Shown here piece after piece: positions 1-9,680 of a stretch of DNA of 64,000 nt. Source of the DNA: Saprolegnia diclina VS20. Lineage: Eukaryota > Oomycota > Saprolegniomycetes > Saprolegniales > Saprolegniaceae. The stretch spans positions 142,546-206,545 of the forward strand of contig NW_008246139.1 of NCBI RefSeq assembly GCF_000281045.1, written 5' to 3'. The position numbers were made by a program, and so were the translations under genes. Under the pieces are notes generated by a model. It worked only from the letters and a program-made list of their open reading frames with translations, did not search any database and had not been told where the DNA came from. Every line of letters starts with the position of its first letter. The first letter of the stretch is position 1.

Positions 1-325
1 GCAGACATTGTACCTTCTGGGCTGCCTCATCCGTCGTTCACTCGGCTAAGGGAACAAACTAGTTATAAGTTCCCTTGGGTGCTTTTTGGCTGGTGAAGCG
101 AGCTTTACCGCGTCAACTCGCGGTCGCGTGGACGCATGCAACGAGACTACGAGACTAGCCGTCTGATGGGCGGCTGCATGGCGTGCAAGGGCCTGCGCGC
201 GCTTTGGTCTTGGCGTTCGGCGCGTGCTGTCACAGATAGGGTGTCGCGTAATGGGAAATAATGAGCTTCGAGTTAGTTAGTATGTGAGTGAGATGATCCT
301 ACGTAGAGACAAGGGGTACGTGCGT
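1..325. other. Left edge, no gene seen
   Basis: No reading frame with recognisable content. It lies downstream of the minus-strand PH gene and probably holds its 3' untranslated region and terminator. Confidence 0.5.
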
Positions 326-1252
326 CTAGAGCCAGTCGCCGTCGCTCTTGTCGTCGTCCGAGTCGGACGAGAGCCACGACGAGTTGTTGTTGCGACCGAG
401 CGGATGGTCCAGCGAGTCTTGCGTCAAATAGCGCGAGCTGGTGCCACCGGGGCTGAACCCACCGTCTTCGTACGACGCATACGAATCCATCGAGCTAAAC
501 ACTGGCGGCTTGCCCGATGCGATCGACGGCCGACTGTCGGCCATGGACCCCCGGTCTCTTCTGAACGCACGGCCCTCGACCGCGGCCGTGAGCGCTTGAA
601 ACCATGTATCGAACTCGTCGGCGCAGTCGGCCGTCACGCGCAGGATGCGTCCTTTCTCGAACGTAATGTCGAGCGACTGCGCCTTCTCGCGGTTCACGCG
701 CACGCCGCAGACTTGGCCGTTGCCCTTGGCGGACCCGGCCATCTTGTCGTTGTCATAGTACGTCAGCGACCGGCCTTGGAGGAAGAAGAAGCGGCGCTTC
801 CAGTTCTTGACGCGACCGCCTTCTTTCGCGAGCCAGCCCGAGCAATGCTCATTGTCGTCGTCAACGTACGGCTGGTTGGTGCTGGCGCGGAGGCTGCTCG
901 TGCGCGGCGCCGACGCCGAGTGCGAGCTCGCACGCAAGCTGGCTTGTGAAAGCACTTGGCCGAGCATGACCGCCGTGACCGCGTCGAACCAGCCGGTGCA
1001 CGACTCTGCCGACTCGGTGTACAACTTCATGACACGGCCACCGACGCCATGGATGAGCAGCCCGTGCTGGATGTCCTTGGCGTACTCGATCGTGATGACG
1101 GCGAAGCTGCCTTTGGCCTTGGTCGACGCCGTCACGTTCTCCGTGTCAAAGTACGAGAGCTGCTTGTTCTTGAGCACCATGTAGCGCTTCTTCCAGCTCC
1201 GGACGAGGCTGCCCTGCTTGAAGACCCAGCCTTGGTAGTCGTAGGCCGCCAT
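326..1252 (-). CDS. Twin PH-domain protein (308 aa)
   Basis: Two pleckstrin-homology domains in series. PH1 spans about residues 6-97 (opens YQGWVFKQG, then the basic WKKRYMVL strand, closing Trp in CTGWFDAV). PH2 spans about 137-227 (SGWLAKEGG, WKRRFFFL, closing Trp in FDTWFQAL). A Ser/Arg-rich linker joins them, and the tail after PH2 is low-complexity and acidic with many Ser and Asp. PH domains bind phosphoinositides or proteins at membranes; the ligand here is unknown. I chose the ATG at 1252 because it lines up with the start of the paralogue at 2991, where the WK(K/R)RYMVLK block is almost identical. An in-frame ATG at 1390 would add 46 residues without domain content, reading through CCAAT-box promoter sequence. 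The gene is divergently transcribed from the paralogue, so the pair looks like an inverted duplication followed by divergence of the tails. No intron seen. Confidence 0.85.
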   Translation of the reverse strand: MAAYDYQGWVFKQGSLVRSWKKRYMVLKNKQLSYFDTENVTASTKAKGSFAVITIEYAKDIQHGLLIHGVGGRVMKLYTESAESCTGWFDAVTAVMLGQVLSQASLRASSHSASAPRTSSLRASTNQPYVDDDNEHCSGWLAKEGGRVKNWKRRFFFLQGRSLTYYDNDKMAGSAKGNGQVCGVRVNREKAQSLDITFEKGRILRVTADCADEFDTWFQALTAAVEGRAFRRDRGSMADSRPSIASGKPPVFSSMDSYASYEDGGFSPGGTSSRYLTQDSLDHPLGRNNNSSWLSSDSDDDKSDGDWL

Positions 1253-2990
1253 GGCGAAGTCTCTAATGGCTGAATCGCCCAACCAGGTGAGGAGGTTGCT
1301 CACGATCGGATTGTGACCAATCACGAGCGAGCCGATTCTCAGTGGCCAATCACATGCCGTTGAGCACCGGATTTCGAGGAAATGAACCAATCACAAACCG
1401 TGTTCAATGTTTTGCCGGCCATACAAAGAAGGCCTATTGTTGTAGTTCGAACTTCGGATTTGCTTTCTTTTTCATGTTCTTTAAAGCGCGCGAGCGACCA
1501 CGTGCAGCGGGAGAGGACGTCGACTGGCTTCACGAGCCCGTGCAGGCATGTAACACTGCGCATTGCTCGGGATTGTGGCTGCTTTGGGGATTGCAAGCAA
1601 TGGCCAGGACTTGGTAGGCTCTAGAACAGACGTGTACAATGCCAGAACAACCCGTGCAACGTGGCGCATTGCTCGCTGCTCGTTCTACGTTTACCCAAGC
1701 CACACGACTAGATAATGTATCGATTCGTGAGCCCAGCCACGCTAGCGTTCACTGAGGCTACTTCTGGTGGTGCAAACATGCACGCCGATCGTGCGGAGTG
1801 TGGGGACGTGTTCTTTTAATCCCCACTGCGATTTAAAGAAAAAAGAAAGCACCGCCAAAATCCAAAAGCTCCATCTCGAAGTTCGTAGTGCTGCGACAAG
1901 TTCTTATTGACGTCGTTGCATGCAGCGGGAGCGGTCGGTTGTATACGCAGGACGTCCGTGCCCTTTGCCTTTGTCCTTTGCCCTCTGCGGTGCTCGACTG
2001 GTCGAGGTCGCCGTTCGCAGACGCCAGGCGCGTCATGCGCTGCGTCCTGACGCATCATCCGAGAAATTCACCGGCCACCTGCTGTGTTGTCAATGGCAGT
2101 CTGCTTCGAACTTCGTATGTAGTATTTTTCGCTTGCATTCTATCTTGCCGCTTGTATGCAATTATTAATATCCGCAGCATTCGAAGTGGGTAAGGCGAAG
2201 TTGCGTGGCCGTGCATTGTATCTCATAGGACGAGGTATACAAACACCAAGTGTATTACAACCACACAACACTTTAGTATACAAACATCAAGTCACTTGGG
2301 AGGCCATGCGGTTCGATTTTCGAAGCCCGTCGCTGATTGGGTATCGCAGGTGTTTTATACAGAAATGGAGCGTAAAACACACTTTGCTGTTGGAAACACG
2401 CCTTGGTCGGTCATGGCCACCAACGAGCACTTGACGCTGTTAAGGACCAAGGACGACATGCACCACTGCAATACGAAGCAGCCACAGCGTCCAGCTACAC
2501 ACTGTATGAGCGCCACGACGTGAGCGCGATTTCTCGAGCCGCACATTTTTCAGTGGACGGCGAGAGCTGACGGCGAGGTGTCAGCTGAGAGCGCAAGGTG
2601 ATCGGTGGTAGGCATCATGGCGATGGCTCTTGGCGATATACACACAACTCATACCAAGCGTGCATGGATCTCCACTTCTCACGACTGACATCAACCAGTG
2701 AGAGAGAAAGAGCGAGCTCGCAGATTTTGTGTACGTATATGAGATTGAAGCAGTGCCCCTACTGTGTGCACAACACGAGTACGTCAACAACGTGCCAGCT
2801 GCGAGCCGGCACCATTGAGCTGCACCATTGTGATATGCTGCCAGATCGGCAGGCGATGGGACCTGGGAAATACCATTCACGTGTTTAAAACACCCCGGTG
2901 GTATGTATAAAACATATTGCAGGAGCTTGCTCCATGCCCTTTATCCGGCTGCTGCTTGGTCGATCATTTGCGCAAAGGTTGACCATCGCG
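1253..2990. other. Divergent intergenic region between the two PH genes
   Basis: About 1.7 kb with only short overlapping frames of no recognisable content. It holds CCAAT boxes close to the minus-strand gene (1310-1395) and two direct copies of a motif GTATACAAACA(C/T)CAAGT at 2235-2251 and 2276-2292. The length is large for this compact genome, so it may contain regulatory DNA for both genes or decayed sequence. Confidence 0.5.
1310..1396 (-). promoter_or_regulatory. Cluster of CCAAT boxes upstream of the minus-strand PH gene
   Basis: Three copies of CCAATCA occur within 90 bp: GACCAATCACGAG near 1316, GGCCAATCACATG near 1343 and GAACCAATCACAAAC near 1384. They lie 60-140 bp upstream of the ATG at 1252. 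The same CCAATCACAA core sits 50-85 bp upstream of the genes at 9681 and 21251. CCAAT elements bind NF-Y in eukaryotes; function here is inferred from position and recurrence. Confidence 0.5.
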
Positions 2991-5885
2991 ATGGCGTCCG
3001 TGGCCTGGGAAGGATGGATCTACAAGCAGGGTAGCCTCATGCCCACGTGGAAGAAGCGCTACATGGTGCTCAAGGGCCGCCACATTGCCTACTACGACAA
3101 GGAGGTGAGCAACCCGCGGGCGAAGGAGAAGGGTACGTTCACGCTGGCCGCCGTCGAGCGCACGCCGGGCATGGAGCTGGGCTTGACGCTCGCTGGCTAC
3201 GACGGCAAGATCATGCACATCTACACCAAGACGGTCGGTGAGTTTGTGCTCTGCAACAACGCAATGACCGCGGCGTGCGCCGAGCCCGAGCGCAAGGTCG
3301 CGCCGGCGCTGAGTCGCGCCGAGTCGAGCATGAGCTACCGCCACGAGCGCAGCCCGTCGAGCGCCAACCGCGCCGTGACCCACTCGGGCTGGCTCGAGAA
3401 AGAAGGCCAGAACGTCAAGAGCTGGAAGAAGCGCTTCTTCGTGCTCTCAGGAACCGACTTGACGTATTACGACCGGATCGGCGGCGCCGAGAAGGGCGGT
3501 GGCCGCGTCGTCGACGTGAGCTACTCGTACGACCGCCGCAACAGCCTCACGTTCACCTTGAACAACGACCGCATCCTCAACGTCACGGCCGACTCGGAGA
3601 ACGAGATGCAGACTTGGTACTCGGCGGCGTGCAACGTGCTCGGGAAGGCCGTCTCGAGCGGGCAGCCCATCTTCAAGTTTCAGAGCACGCAGCCGTCATC
3701 GAGCTATGGCCGCGCCTCGTCGTCGTCCTCGTTTGACAACAACAACAGCAGCCACAACCTCCGCCCGAGCTCGCAAGGCCCGAGCTACTCGGGCCAAGGT
3801 CACATGTTCCGCGAAGCATCGTCGTCGTCAGCTGGCAGCAACCAGTACGACCCGGACAACTACCCGTCACCGCCCGCCACGTACAATCCGGACACGGCGG
3901 CCGAGATGTGGCAAAAGCCCGTGTCCCCCGTCAAGCCCCCGACGACGTACACGCCAACACCGGTGTCGCCCGCCAAGACGCCAACCTACAACCAAGCTTA
4001 TCCGCCCAAGCCAACTCCGGCTTCAGCGTCGGCGTACCCACCAAAACCCGTGGCACAAGCGTACATTTCGCGCCCGATCGTCGAGCCCGTGGTCGAAGTG
4101 AGCCGGTCGTACAACCCCAGCGCTGTTGCGGACGTTTGGAACGTCACGGACCCCAAGCAAGTGAATTCGTGGGTCGAGCAAGGCAAGGCGTCGGCGGCAC
4201 CGGCGGCGGCGCCCGCCCCGAGTGCCAACCTGCAGTCGTTCTTGAACAAGTACATGCCCGATGACGACGCACCGCTGCCCGTGATCACACCGACAGTGAC
4301 CAAGTCCATCGACGCGGCCAAGCCGGTGGTCGAGCTGCCGTCACCGGTAGTGTCTCCTGTCGCCTCGCGTTCGACCCAGCCCATTGTGTCACCCGTCATC
4401 TCGTCGCCGGTCGTCCAACACGTCATTCAGCCCGTCATTCAGCCCGTCATTCAGCCGATCGTCCGGCCGGTCGTCCAGCCAGTCGTCCAGCCGGTAGTCC
4501 AGCCGGTCATTCAGCCGGTCGTCCAGCCGGTTGTCGAAGTCACCCGCACGGTGGTCCAGCACGTGACGGTGAACCAACCCGTGGTGCAGAATGTGACGAT
4601 GGTGCAGCATGTCTCGGCGCCGATCACCGTCAACGTTGTCGCGCCAGTGGCCATCGCAGAGACGACCGAGTCATCGTCGGACGAAGACTACGAGCGTATC
4701 GATGCAGTCTCGCCAAGTACCAACGACGACGACGACAGCTACGAGTCGCCCATCGATGACAACGACATGACGCCCCATGTCACGCCGCTCGTCCACGTCG
4801 TCCCCAAGTCCGAGTACACACCCGAGGTGCACAAGCCCAAGCCGGGCCCGCTATACTTGGATACAGCGCCGCAGCAGCCGCTCTGGGCACCTGCGTTTCC
4901 GCAGCCGTCGTCACAAGAGCCCGAGACGTCGTTTGACGACACGCCCGACGACGCCAGTGACAAGAGCGATGACGACACGGACACGGCCCCGCATGTGACT
5001 CCGCTCGTCGAGGTCATTCCCAAGTCCGAGTACACGCCCGAGGTGCATGCCCCCGTCGACCGCCCGCAAGTGGTGACCAAGGTCGAGCCGGTGTGGGCGC
5101 CCTCGTTTCCGGCGCCGCCGCTGGAACAAGTCGACTCGGATCACGAAGACGACGCCGTGTACGACGCCGCGGTCGTCGAGGTCGAGGTCGAGGTCGCGCC
5201 TCGCGTCAAGCCTCTTGTCGCCGTCATTCCCAAGAGTGAGTATGCACCGGCCGTCCATGCCCCGGTCGACCGCCCGCAAGTGGTGACCAAGGTCGAGCCG
5301 GTGTGGGCGCCCTCGTTTCCGGCGCCACCGCTGGAACAAGTCGACTCGGACCACGAAGACGACGCCGTATACGACGCCGCGGTCGTCGAGGTCGAGGTCG
5401 AGGTCGAGGTCACGCCTCGCGTCAAGCCTCTTGTCGCCGTCATTCCCAAGAGTGAGTATGCACCGGCCGTCCACGCCCCGGTCGACCGCCCGCAAGTGGT
5501 GACCAAGGTCGAGCCGCGCTGGACACCGACGATGCCGGCACCGACACCGGTCGTCGACCACGTCAATGTCACCTCCGACGACGACGACCAGAGCAACTTG
5601 GTTGCGTCGGAGCACGTGGAAGGCCGGTGCGGCGTCGACTGCGAGCACCGCGTCAAGGCGGTACCCAAGTCGGAGTACACGCCCGAGGTCCACGCGCCGA
5701 CGACCAACAACTCGCACATTTTGCCGCCGCCCAAGGCCACCTACCGCCACAACGAAAGCGATGTGGGCGACGGGCCGGCGCTCGCACCGCTGCAGCTCGT
5801 GCCCGGAGAGCCCTCGAAACACAAGCACGAACGCAAAACCAAGTCGGACGACGCAGCACCCAAAAGCTGCTGCACAGTCATGTAG
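2991..5885 (+). CDS. Twin PH-domain protein with long repeat tail and CaaX box (964 aa)
   Basis: PH1 is at about residues 6-96 (WEGWIYKQG, WKKRYMVLKG) and PH2 at about 131-220 (HSGWLEKEG, WKKRFFVLSG), paralogous to the divergent neighbour. A long, probably disordered tail follows. It has a Pro/Ser/Tyr-rich part, a Val-Gln-Pro repeat (about residues 476-517), and five copies of a PKSEY(T/A)P(E/A)VH module at residues 605, 677, 747, 819 and 892 separated by acidic stretches. The protein ends SCCTVM, a CaaX box (C-T-V-M) predicted to be farnesylated, with an adjacent Cys that could be palmitoylated and Lys/His/Arg-rich sequence just upstream. PH domains plus a lipid anchor suggest a membrane scaffold (inference). 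The ATG at 2991 is chosen because PH1 follows at once and the paralogue starts alike; the upstream ATG at 2898 adds 31 residues. Confidence 0.85.
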   Translation: MASVAWEGWIYKQGSLMPTWKKRYMVLKGRHIAYYDKEVSNPRAKEKGTFTLAAVERTPGMELGLTLAGYDGKIMHIYTKTVGEFVLCNNAMTAACAEPERKVAPALSRAESSMSYRHERSPSSANRAVTHSGWLEKEGQNVKSWKKRFFVLSGTDLTYYDRIGGAEKGGGRVVDVSYSYDRRNSLTFTLNNDRILNVTADSENEMQTWYSAACNVLGKAVSSGQPIFKFQSTQPSSSYGRASSSSSFDNNNSSHNLRPSSQGPSYSGQGHMFREASSSSAGSNQYDPDNYPSPPATYNPDTAAEMWQKPVSPVKPPTTYTPTPVSPAKTPTYNQAYPPKPTPASASAYPPKPVAQAYISRPIVEPVVEVSRSYNPSAVADVWNVTDPKQVNSWVEQGKASAAPAAAPAPSANLQSFLNKYMPDDDAPLPVITPTVTKSIDAAKPVVELPSPVVSPVASRSTQPIVSPVISSPVVQHVIQPVIQPVIQPIVRPVVQPVVQPVVQPVIQPVVQPVVEVTRTVVQHVTVNQPVVQNVTMVQHVSAPITVNVVAPVAIAETTESSSDEDYERIDAVSPSTNDDDDSYESPIDDNDMTPHVTPLVHVVPKSEYTPEVHKPKPGPLYLDTAPQQPLWAPAFPQPSSQEPETSFDDTPDDASDKSDDDTDTAPHVTPLVEVIPKSEYTPEVHAPVDRPQVVTKVEPVWAPSFPAPPLEQVDSDHEDDAVYDAAVVEVEVEVAPRVKPLVAVIPKSEYAPAVHAPVDRPQVVTKVEPVWAPSFPAPPLEQVDSDHEDDAVYDAAVVEVEVEVEVTPRVKPLVAVIPKSEYAPAVHAPVDRPQVVTKVEPRWTPTMPAPTPVVDHVNVTSDDDDQSNLVASEHVEGRCGVDCEHRVKAVPKSEYTPEVHAPTTNNSHILPPPKATYRHNESDVGDGPALAPLQLVPGEPSKHKHERKTKSDDAAPKSCCTVM
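4420..4545 (+). repeat. Val-Gln-Pro coding repeat
   Basis: Twelve-base units encoding QPV(I/V) or close variants (consensus CAGCCxGTCxTy) are repeated about ten times within the PH/CaaX gene. This gives an extended Pro-rich segment of about 40 residues, probably unstructured and possibly a docking region. Confidence 0.8.
5019..5690 (+). repeat. Near-identical 210-219 bp coding tandem repeats
   Basis: The codons for PKSEY start at 4803, 5019, 5229, 5445 and 5664, a spacing of 216, 210, 216 and 219 bp, all multiples of three. The middle copies are almost identical at DNA level, including the stretch encoding HAPVDRPQVVTKVEP and an acidic block ending in VEVEV. This indicates recent duplication by slippage or unequal crossing-over that kept the frame. 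Confidence 0.85.
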
Positions 5886-6381
5886 TGTCTATATAATCAA
5901 CCACTAATAACATTGGGAACGCAACGGCTCAACTTGGCGACGCGAGAACGGTCGTTGAAAGAACAGTCACGAAGGCTGCGTCCGACCAGCTTCAACGTCG
6001 CACCACGTGACGCACGTGCCTGGCAGGTCGCTCGGCGCGCCAAGTCCCCCTCCTCGGAAGTCCTTGCATCGGAGCCGATCTTGGTCGGCTCGTGGCTAAA
6101 CCCACCGTCCTTCCGAGCCGTACGTCGGCCAGTAAACGAAGCTACTAGCGCTTGCAACAGTACCTTCTGCATGCTCACAGTATTCGCTGCAGTGCTAAGC
6201 CCTGTACACCCCGTCTGTCGACCGTCGCCGTGCGTGCAAGGCGCCGACACCGGGTGGCACCGGCTAAGGTGGCGTGCGTTTATCCGATCTTCACTCGGCG
6301 GCGTATCCGGACGTCCGGAAACGGTTTACGGGGGTTTGACATCCACCACTCTTTTACTGGGCCGGAATCGCTGTCTGCAGC
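5886..6381. other. Intergenic spacer, nothing recognised
   Basis: About 500 bp between the PH/CaaX gene and the 3-hydroxyisobutyryl-CoA hydrolase gene. No conserved frame, RNA gene or repeat was seen; it should hold the 3' end of one gene and the promoter of the next. Confidence 0.5.
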
Positions 6382-7677
6382 ATGCTGTCCCGTCGTGCGA
6401 TGAACGGGCTCGTCCGCCTTGGCCGCCCGCAGGCCATGAAGATGATGATGTCGACCAAGGGCCAGAACATCGAGGTCCAGCGCATGAAGCTGCGCGAAGC
6501 GCCGTTCGAGGACGTGCTGTATGGCAACGACGTGGGCATCCGCAGCGTGACCTTCAACCGCCCGAGCGTGCTCAACGCGCTCAACCTGCCGATGATCCGC
6601 AGCCTCGCGCCCAAGATCAACAAGTTTGAGCGCAACCCGACCGTGAACGCCATCATCTTTGAAGGCGCGGGCGAGAAGGCGTTCTGCGCCGGCGGCGACA
6701 TTCGCTTCCTCTACGAGAACGGCAAGGACCCGGCGACGCGTCATCTCGCGCTCGACTTCTTCCGCGAAGAGTACCGCCTCAACTACACGCTCGCGACCAT
6801 GTCGACGCCCATCATCTCGATCATCAACGGCATCACCATGGGCGGCGGCGTCGGGCTCTCGATGCACGGCAAGTTTGTCGTCGCGACCGAGAAGACGACG
6901 TTTGCCATGCCCGAGACTGCCATCGGCTTCTTCCCGGACGTCGGCGGCTCGTACATTCTGCCGCGCATTGGCCGCAAGATTGCGCAGCAGGAAAAGTACA
7001 CGCCGCTCGTGTCGGCCTCGGACGCCCTCGTGGGCCAGGGTCTCGGCACGTTCCTCGCGCTCACGGGTGAGCGCCTCAAGGGCGCCGAGGTCTTTGGCGT
7101 CGCGCTCGCGACCCACTTTGTCGAGTCCAAGGAGCTCGTGGACCTCCGCAACCACCTCGTCGAGTTTGACTTTGACCCGGAAATGCGCCAGTCGGTCCGC
7201 GACGAGATCATTGACGAATCGATCGGCGACCTCGAGACCGAGGTCGAAGAGACGAACGAAGAGTTCCTGTCGACGGTCGAAGCGGTCTTTGGCGCCACCA
7301 ACAAGGACGACACGGTCGAGGGCATTCTCTCGCGCCTCTCGGGCCTGGACACCGAGTGGTCGCGCAAGATCCACGCCAAGCTCACCAAGGTGTCGCCGTT
7401 GAGCCTCAAGGTGACGCTCCGCCAGATGCGCGAGGGCGCGACCAAGAGCGCGGCCGAGTGCTTCCAGATGGAGTTCCGCATGGCCACGCGCATGATGGAG
7501 AACCCCGACTTCTTTGAAGGCGTCCGGTCCGTCATCATCGACAAGGACAACGCGCCGCAGTGGCTCCACGCGTCGGTCGCCGACGTTGCCGAGGACGAAG
7601 TAGATAGATTTTTTGCGCCGCTCGCCGACGAGGACGAGCTCGTGCTGTACGAAGCGTCGCCGGCCGACGCCGAGTAA
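6382..7677 (+). CDS. HIBCH: 3-hydroxyisobutyryl-CoA hydrolase, mitochondrial (431 aa)
   Basis: Crotonase-fold hydrolase that removes CoA from 3-hydroxyisobutyryl-CoA in valine breakdown in the mitochondrial matrix (EC 3.1.2.4). Family motifs are clear: FCAGGDIRF at 101-109 and GITMGGGVGLS at 150-160 form the CoA thioester (oxyanion) site, and MPETAIGFFPDVGGS at 176-190 carries the Glu (178) and Asp (186) typical of the hydrolase branch rather than the enoyl-CoA hydratases. The C-terminal ECH_2 region follows, with the FQMEFRMATRM stretch seen in the family. The first 20 or so residues are rich in Arg and Met with almost no acid, fitting a mitochondrial presequence. Length fits the family (about 380-430 aa with presequence). 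Intronless. I am sure of the family and fairly sure of the substrate. Confidence 0.93.
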   Translation: MLSRRAMNGLVRLGRPQAMKMMMSTKGQNIEVQRMKLREAPFEDVLYGNDVGIRSVTFNRPSVLNALNLPMIRSLAPKINKFERNPTVNAIIFEGAGEKAFCAGGDIRFLYENGKDPATRHLALDFFREEYRLNYTLATMSTPIISIINGITMGGGVGLSMHGKFVVATEKTTFAMPETAIGFFPDVGGSYILPRIGRKIAQQEKYTPLVSASDALVGQGLGTFLALTGERLKGAEVFGVALATHFVESKELVDLRNHLVEFDFDPEMRQSVRDEIIDESIGDLETEVEETNEEFLSTVEAVFGATNKDDTVEGILSRLSGLDTEWSRKIHAKLTKVSPLSLKVTLRQMREGATKSAAECFQMEFRMATRMMENPDFFEGVRSVIIDKDNAPQWLHASVADVAEDEVDRFFAPLADEDELVLYEASPADAE

Positions 7678-7763
7678 GCGAGACGATCTCGGAAGAACAT
7701 AGCACGCCGTCATTAGTTGATCCATTGATTTGTAGTCTTTTTGCCGAATTTGGGCGGGTAGGG

Positions 7764-9276
7764 TTAGGTTTGGAGCAGCGCCAAGACAGCTTGCAGCTTG
7801 GCCAAGACGAGGTCGCAGTCGGGCTCGAGCACGTGGATCCCGTCGGTGGAGGCAATGACAATTTCGTCGACGCCGTCCCCGTTCATGTCTTGCACCACAA
7901 TCGAGTAGACGGGCCCGAAGAAGAAGAAGTCCCACTTGGTCCGCGGTTCGAGGTGCCAGCTGCGCACCCCGTCGGGCGATGTCGTTGCCTTGTACGCGAC
8001 GAGCGCGTTGCTAAACGACCCTAGGAGGAGCTCCATCTCGCCGTCCTACGGCGTCATTAGAGTCGCGTCCGATGACGTCCTTGGACGGTACAAAGTCCAC
8101 GTCGGCCGACGCGCAGCACAGAATGCTGTCATAATAGTCCGAGTCGGGCAAGAGCGACGGGGACGCCGACGCGTCAAATGGATCCGCATACACGACCGCG
8201 TACCCGATGCTTCCGCTCACGAGCGCCATGCATGTGACGCCGCTACTGATAACGAGATGTGACGCTGATGACAAGGACAAGGACGCACCTCGCGCCGTCC
8301 GTGCGTCTCGGGCTACACACGTTGATGTCGGAGACGGGCCCGTCAATCTCAAACGTCGCCGTGGCAAAGTCGTTGCCGATGCTGTCGAGGCAGGCGGGTC
8401 CTTGGACAAAATGCACAACCCTAATCCCGAGACGTCAGTGGGCGATGGCACACGACAGGATGGCGTTGCCCGTTGCCGCAGCCGAGCGCGATGATGCGCG
8501 TGTCCTCGAGGCGCACCGAGTGGTAGGCGGTCACGGCGTGGTGAAAGCCCACGAGATGCGGAAAGAACGTGGCGAACGTGTCGGCGTCGAGCTCGATGGC
8601 CGCGTTGGCACCCGAGACGTAGCCGACGGCGACGATCGCGTCATGACGGAAGAGGAGTGCACCGTGGAAGCTCGCGTCACCGACCTCGACGGCCATGGAC
8701 ACGGTCTTGAGCGGTACGTCGTTTTGTTCCAAGCGCTGGCGTGTCTTGGACGAGGCTGCCTGGCCGACCGGCTGCAAGACGACACAGCATTTGCCGTGGA
8801 GCTCCTGGTATACGAGCAGCAGCACGCGCTCGGTGGCCGAGAGGTGGAGAATGTCCGAGGATAAGAACGACGCGTCCGGCGGCGTGCCGGCCATGACCAT
8901 CGCCCGGTCCACGTCGTCCATGGCGGCCGCGTCCTGCGCGAGACCAAGTGGCGACAACTGGAAGGTCTGTGTCTCGTGCTGGAAGCGCAAGTCGCAGATC
9001 GCCCATGGCGTCGTCACGAGAAGGCTAGGCAGCAGATGGACATAGGCGATGGATGAAAGCAGCGTCGTACCGGTCGGCGGCGATGGGCTGCAGCGAGAAG
9101 GCGCCGACGTCGCGATCTTGCAGCGACGTGGTCTCGATCGGCTCAATGTCGCCGGAAGACGGACGGCGCAGGCTCGAGCGCTTGGGCGTCGCTGCTTTGG
9201 GCGGCTCGGCCACCGGCGCCGATGGCAGCGGCGCGGGCGCCGGGTACCGGAAGAGCCACGATTGCCCGTATCCCAT
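7764..9276 (-). CDS. KPTN: Kaptin-like protein, KICSTOR subunit (441 aa, 5 exons)
   Basis: Five exons rebuilt on the minus strand: 9276-9071, 9024-8470, 8420-8289, 8242-8092 and 8045-7764. They total 1,326 nt, in frame from ATG to stop, with introns of 46, 49, 46 and 46 nt. The product is 441 aa, close to animal kaptin. Kaptin features recalled from the family include the IIALGCGNG segment, the DGPVSDINV strand, the VVYADPF...LLPDSDYYDSILC block, DVDFDGEMELLLGS across the last intron, and an FG-GAP-like MNGDGVDEIVIASTDGIHVL near the C-terminus. In animals kaptin belongs to KICSTOR, which recruits GATOR1 to lysosomes in mTORC1 nutrient sensing. The first exon (68 aa, Pro-rich) is the least certain part. 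Intron 2 (8421-8469) reads as GC-AG. Confidence 0.8.
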
Positions 9277-9680
9277 CGTCAGTGTGCAGTTGTCAAGTCA
9301 AGCAAAATTCCAGAGATTCCACCAATCCCAGCCGTTGTATCTTGCCATTTCAACCAATCCAAGAGCAGACTATTTCTTTCGGCATATGCCACGAATAAAT
9401 ACCACATCGCGACCAAGCACAAGCACGGAGCTACGACTGTAGCTTCTCTAGAATGATCGTATTGGTCACCATCTTCCACTCGATCCATGCACGAGACAAC
9501 TCTCTTTCGCGAATAGCGGCCCGCAAGGACATACGTTGCCGACAGCACGCTCGCCGGACGCCATGGCCATCATGCCGAAAATAAAGCATTTTGAAACAAC
9601 CCAATCACAAGCAGGTACAATCCCGTACGCGCGCTGTGATTGGCTGCGCCTTTATCACCAGTCCATTGCCGGATCGCAAG
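9277..9680. promoter_or_regulatory. Bidirectional promoter between kaptin and SRR1 genes
   Basis: A 404-bp spacer between divergent starts at 9276 and 9681. It contains CCAAT-type elements near 9322, 9353 and 9600 (ACCCAATCACAAGC) and an ATTGG near 9639. The 9600 element is identical over CCCAATCACAAGC to one at about 21196, upstream of an LRR gene. Confidence 0.5.

Noticed and set aside
6280-7935. 551-codon minus-strand ORF
   Set aside because: Antisense shadow of the 3-hydroxyisobutyryl-CoA hydrolase gene, produced by strong GC bias at third positions. No domain, Arg/Ala-rich.
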